Assembly (NCBI GenBank): GCA_964399955.1
Contig: CAYNST010000124.1
Span: 1-10,084 of the forward strand
Direction of reading: 5' to 3'
DNA length: 10,084 nucleotides
Origin: CAYNST01 sp964399955
GTDB lineage: Bacteria > Pseudomonadota > Gammaproteobacteria > Pseudomonadales > Cellvibrionaceae
Below, in pieces: positions 7,326-10,084 of this stretch. A model generated the notes under the pieces. That model had not been told where the DNA came from. It made no database searches and saw only the letters and a list, made by a program, of their open reading frames with translations. The translations under genes were made by a program, and so were the position numbers. How positions within the stretch are numbered: position 1 is the first letter of the stretch; every line of letters begins with the position of its first letter.

Positions 7326-7955
7326 TTAATAGTAGACTTCCACATCAAAGGAGCCTGCGTAGGCGAGGTCCTGATAGTTGGCGCTGGTTGATGCGGCAGC
7401 GTTGGTACCCAGAGTTGCACCAACGGTGAATGTTGCACCACCGGACGCGTTAGTTTGGAATTCGCCTTCACCGGAAGCCAGGGTAATGTTTTGCGCTGAG
7501 GTGCCGGTCCGGTAAGCAGTAAATTCAGATAAAAAGAACTGCGGTGTGCCTGGGCCTGTAGCAGCAGTTACAGGAATGGGGCCGGTTGGCACCCGTAAAT
7601 TCAAAGTGCTGAAAGGCGCGGTACCTGCCACAGTGAACACTGGGCGCGAGGGGGTTCCACCAATTGAAGTGAGTTTAGCATCGCCTTCACCTTCTGTAAC
7701 GCAATCTGCCGGAATTTGGGCGGCCAGCGGAGTGGCTGGGTTGGCCGGCATGGCAAGGCCGGTGCACGTGTCGGCGGCTACGTCTGCCAAGGCACGTACC
7801 TGGCCAAAATCCAGCTGGCCGGTAAAGGTAAAGTCAATGGCATTGTTAACAGTAACCGAAGCAGGAACGCTGACGGTTTCAGCAAGGGCGGAGCTGGCGC
7901 CGATCATCAGGGCTGCAATTGTGATGGCTTTGGTCAGCTTGTTGAGCTTGATCAT
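7326..7955 (-). CDS. Major pilin, DUF4402-type chaperone/usher subunit
   Basis: This 209-residue secreted protein is probably the main structural subunit of the pilus. The ATG at 7955 is preferred over an in-frame TTG at 7973 because it has AGGA 9 bases upstream and gives a standard signal peptide (residues 1-25, cut ALA/ETV). The mature N-terminus, ETVSVPASVTVNN, has alternating hydrophobic residues as expected of a donor strand that completes the next subunit's fold. The core starts AIDFTFTGQLDFGQV (39-53). The conserved end GGATFTVGATL (172-182) and SFDVEVYY match DUF4402-type proteins. Cys64 and Cys85 probably form a disulfide in an inserted loop. The gene is first in the operon and is followed by a strong terminator, both usual for a major pilin. 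The precise family name is by pattern recognition. Confidence 0.87.
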   Translation of the reverse strand: MIKLNKLTKAITIAALMIGASSALAETVSVPASVTVNNAIDFTFTGQLDFGQVRALADVAADTCTGLAMPANPATPLAAQIPADCVTEGEGDAKLTSIGGTPSRPVFTVAGTAPFSTLNLRVPTGPIPVTAATGPGTPQFFLSEFTAYRTGTSAQNITLASGEGEFQTNASGGATFTVGATLGTNAAASTSANYQDLAYAGSFDVEVYY

Positions 7956-8428
7956 GTTGATAGTTCCTATCAAGTGGTATTTAACTGGTTGTTTGTGCGC
8001 CCTCTTCAGTTGTTCCTACAGAGGCGTAATTAATCTATCGGCACTGCTTCTCAAAGCTTGAATATTTTTTTGAACTTGTTCTTATCGTGTTGATTGATGC
8101 AGTGGTTGTTCAGCTTTGCTGTAGGGGGCTCTAATACTATAGGCCAGCGGGTAAAGCTTGCTGGGGGCTCTCCCCCTTATTCACTTTTGGCTGAAGGTCA
8201 TGGTGTAATACTGCAATTTGCTTTTGGGCCGGGTTTGTTGTTATTCAGCTCCTGAGGGTGTTGCCTGGCCGCCTTTGTTGACCTGTCCTGTTATCCCGCA
8301 GGGGGAGAGTTGTCGTCTCAATGGGTTTGGGTCGCGTATCTAGCAGAGCCGCGGGCACTGTGAACGGCACAGTCTAAGCGGAAGAATTGCTACCTGACCA
8401 TGAAGGTGACTCTTGTGCGGCAGAAGCC
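7956..8428. promoter_or_regulatory. Divergent intergenic region upstream of the pilus operon and DUF2254 gene
   Basis: No gene is supported in these 473 bases. As the only sizeable gap upstream of the pilin gene, it should hold the pilus promoter and probably that of the plus-strand gene. No convincing sigma-70 or sigma-54 promoter could be fixed; the best fragments are a TATAGT on the minus strand at 8141-8136 without a good -35 box and an AT-rich run at 8061-8076. Visible structure includes GGGGGCTCT twice in direct orientation (8124-8132 and 8163-8171, the second continuing into a GGGGG-CTCT-CCCCC hairpin) and AAAGCTTG twice, 100 bases apart (8053-8060 and 8153-8160). These could be regulator sites. 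The long minus-strand leader hints at regulation before translation of the pilin. Confidence 0.5.
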
Positions 8429-9730
8429 ATGACAAAGCGTAGTGCGCGTTACATGCTGCGCTCCAGCCTTTGGCTGATCCCGTTGCTGGCCCTGGTTACC
8501 GGGTTTGTGGCGGCCTTGCTGCTGGTGCAGCTGGATATGCGCGTTGATGCGCAGCTGCGCAGGCTTTTGCCTGGCTTCCTGCAGCCCGGCCCTGAGGGTG
8601 CACGCCAAGCCCTTGCCACCATTGGCAGCTCAATGATTACTGTGGCCGGGGTGGTGTTTTCCATAACCATAGTGGCGCTGTCTCTGACCGCCAACCAGTA
8701 CAGCCCCAGAGTACTGCGCAACTTCATGCGCGACCGGTTGAACCAGACCGTGCTTGGGGTGTTTGTGGGGGTATTTGTTTACAGTCTGCTGGTTCTGCAA
8801 GCCACTGGCTCTACCCGCGAATCGTTTGTGCCTTTATTGGCGCTGTGGGTGGCCGTTGCCATGGTCATCGTCAGTATCGGCTTCCTGATTGCCTTCATCC
8901 ACCATACCGCCACCTCAATTCAGGTGTCCGAAATACTGGCGCGCATCACGGCCGAAACCGTCGAGGCGTTTGAGGCGGTACGCAAAACGTCGGCGGAGGG
9001 GCGCTCTTCATCAGTGGGATGCGATGACTTGCAGCACCTGGACTGGCGCACGGTTCCTTCTCATGCATCCGGTTATGTGCAGGATATTGACCTGGAAAAG
9101 CTGTTTCAGCTTGCTTGCGGCCAACAGCTTGTCGTGCGGGTGGAGTGCCCGGTAGGGGATTTTACGGTGGCGGGCCGGCCGTTGGTATCGGTTAGCGGCA
9201 CAGATGATATATCGCCTAAGCTTATCGCCGGCATCAATCGGCTGTTTGGAGTCAGCTCCTATCGCACCATAGAGCAGGACCCGGCCTTTGGCGTGCGCCA
9301 GATAGTGGATATTGCGCTGCGCGCGTTGTCGCCAGGCATCAGCGATGCCACCACCGCCATCAACTGCGTGGATTATCTGGGTGTGGTGCTGCACCATTCC
9401 CTTAACATTCAACTTTTGCCGGAGGTGAGAGCGGAGGGCGCCAATCCCCGGCTGGTATTGCGGCATCTGCAACCGGAACATCTGCTAGATGTGGCGCTCA
9501 ACGAGGTGCGGCACAGTGCCAGCAACAATTTGGCTGTTCTATTGCGGTTGCTGCGCGTATTGCGACAGTTGCGCGAAACGGTGGCTGCACCGGGTGTACG
9601 GGCTCATCTGCGATACCACACCCAGTTGATTGCTGACGATGCAGAGCGGTGCCTGCTCAGTGCAGCGGATAAGGCGGAAATTGTCCGCGCGGCTGATCGA
9701 GCCTTGGCGGCCAAGTACAGCGCGAGCTAA
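8429..9730 (+). CDS. DUF2254 family integral membrane protein
   Basis: This protein has 433 residues from the ATG at 8429. It has four predicted membrane helices (about 13-34, 62-87, 108-125, 133-157) followed by a long cytoplasmic C-terminal part. Family hallmarks are the segment MITVAGVVFSITIVALSLTANQYSPRVLRNFMRD (69-102), the IAFIHHTATSIQ stretch after helix 4 (154-165), and the C-terminal DPAFGVRQIVDIALRALSPGISDATTAINCVDYLG block (284-318). The length is usual. The biochemical role of the family is unknown to me. The start is uncertain: an in-frame TTG at 8387 would add 14 residues lacking family resemblance, and neither start has a strong ribosome site (a weak AGAAG precedes the ATG). 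It is divergent from the pilus operon and shares only the intergenic region, so a link is not implied. Confidence 0.9.
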   Translation: MTKRSARYMLRSSLWLIPLLALVTGFVAALLLVQLDMRVDAQLRRLLPGFLQPGPEGARQALATIGSSMITVAGVVFSITIVALSLTANQYSPRVLRNFMRDRLNQTVLGVFVGVFVYSLLVLQATGSTRESFVPLLALWVAVAMVIVSIGFLIAFIHHTATSIQVSEILARITAETVEAFEAVRKTSAEGRSSSVGCDDLQHLDWRTVPSHASGYVQDIDLEKLFQLACGQQLVVRVECPVGDFTVAGRPLVSVSGTDDISPKLIAGINRLFGVSSYRTIEQDPAFGVRQIVDIALRALSPGISDATTAINCVDYLGVVLHHSLNIQLLPEVRAEGANPRLVLRHLQPEHLLDVALNEVRHSASNNLAVLLRLLRVLRQLRETVAAPGVRAHLRYHTQLIADDAERCLLSAADKAEIVRAADRALAAKYSAS

Positions 9731-10084
9731 GATGTGCGGCAGTAGGTGGTGTGGTTTACCCCGTGCACTTGAGGTTGAAATAAGCTAACCCTCAAGGGCC
9801 GCCGTTGGCCGGTGGTGTTGGTTACCAAGGGGGGCGGAGCTTTTGGAGCTTTTGAAAAGTTGAGCGGAGTTGAGATATGCCACCGCTCTGGGCGAGCTTT
9901 GCGGTGCAGCATCTGGCAAACCGGGGCCGCCTGCAATCTTTGCTGGGAGGGGATAGCCCGGCGGGCAAAAACTTCCGCCGGGCTCACGGTGGTTTGGCTG
10001 AGCGGGTGTGTTAGGGTCTGTTGACGTTCCCTCATCACCACTGCTGGAGGCCATTTTTTCGTCTGGCTAGGCAGAAGGAGTGCA
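9731..10084. other. Apparently non-coding right end of window
   Basis: No convincing gene is seen in these 354 bases; the open frames on either strand have no recognisable protein pattern, signal or ribosome site. Just after the DUF2254 stop there is a weak imperfect hairpin (9768-9776 with 9787-9796) without a T run, so termination here is not clear. Further right is a GC-rich hairpin (separate entry). From about 10013 the sequence AGGGTCTGTTGACGTT looks like it could begin another element, but the window ends too soon to tell. Confidence 0.5.
9955..9984. repeat. GC-rich perfect 10-bp inverted repeat
   Basis: AGCCCGGCGG at 9955-9964 and CCGCCGGGCT at 9975-9984 are exact reverse complements around a 10-base loop. 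No T run follows on either strand, so it is not a canonical intrinsic terminator. It lies more than 220 bases past the DUF2254 stop codon. It could be an mRNA 3' structure or a chance GC-rich palindrome. Confidence 0.75.

Noticed and set aside
7546..8061. Plus-strand open frame of 171 codons over the major pilin
   Set aside because: It is antisense to the pilin, whose signal peptide, donor strand and family end are clear; its own translation shows no family pattern.
8387..8428. TTG start for the DUF2254 protein
   Set aside because: The extra 14 residues are acidic, with no family resemblance, and GGAAG is only 2 bases from the TTG; the ATG at 8429 gives the expected basic N-terminus before helix 1.
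9011..9481. Minus-strand open frame of 156 codons inside the DUF2254 gene
   Set aside because: It is a shadow of the conserved DUF2254 C-terminal region, with no start signals of its own.
9785..10054. Overlapping open frames on both strands after the DUF2254 gene
   Set aside because: The translations are low in pattern, Pro/Ser-rich and mutually overlapping, with no ribosome site, domain or signal peptide.

Overview
The window looks like chromosomal DNA of a moderately GC-rich, probably free-living (perhaps marine) gammaproteobacterium. The basis is a Gram-negative chaperone/usher pilus locus, a lipoprotein resembling the Vibrio-type flagellar protein FlgT, and a DUF2254 membrane protein. 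The taxonomic guess is an inference from gene content. No rRNA, tRNA, CRISPR array, integrase or complete transposon was seen.

Layout: (1) 38-577, plus strand, a small NADPH-dependent FMN reductase-type flavoprotein, convergent with the next block. (2) 7955 down to 642, minus strand, a five-gene pilus operon. In transcription order it holds a DUF4402-type major pilin (7955-7326), an intrinsic terminator acting as an attenuator (about 7304-7260), a short DUF4402-type second subunit (7249-6794), a periplasmic pilus chaperone (6736-5888), a 24-bp perfect inverted repeat (5850-5796), the decayed 3' end of a second chaperone gene (about 5570-5400), a 1038-residue outer-membrane usher (5361-2245) and a lipoprotein with a FlgT-like C-terminal half (2132-642). 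(3) 7956-8428, a divergent intergenic region with short direct repeats that must hold the pilus promoter. (4) 8429-9730, plus strand, a DUF2254 four-helix membrane protein. (5) 9731-10084, apparently non-coding, with a GC-rich hairpin and what may be the edge of another element at the right end.

Proposed joint function: the chaperone carries both pilin subunits through the periplasm and the usher assembles and secretes them. The second subunit lacks the N-terminal donor-strand extension that the major pilin has, so it is the best candidate for the tip. The usher carries an EF-hand-like calcium loop, a carboxypeptidase-regulatory-like beta domain and a possible SPOR-like C-terminal domain. It is followed by a lipoprotein whose C-terminal half resembles FlgT, a periplasmic protein of the flagellar H ring. 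Together these suggest a non-classical chaperone/usher pilus with an extra periplasmic or outer-membrane scaffold. This is the most novel part of the window. Family names were assigned by eye from sequence patterns, without a database search.
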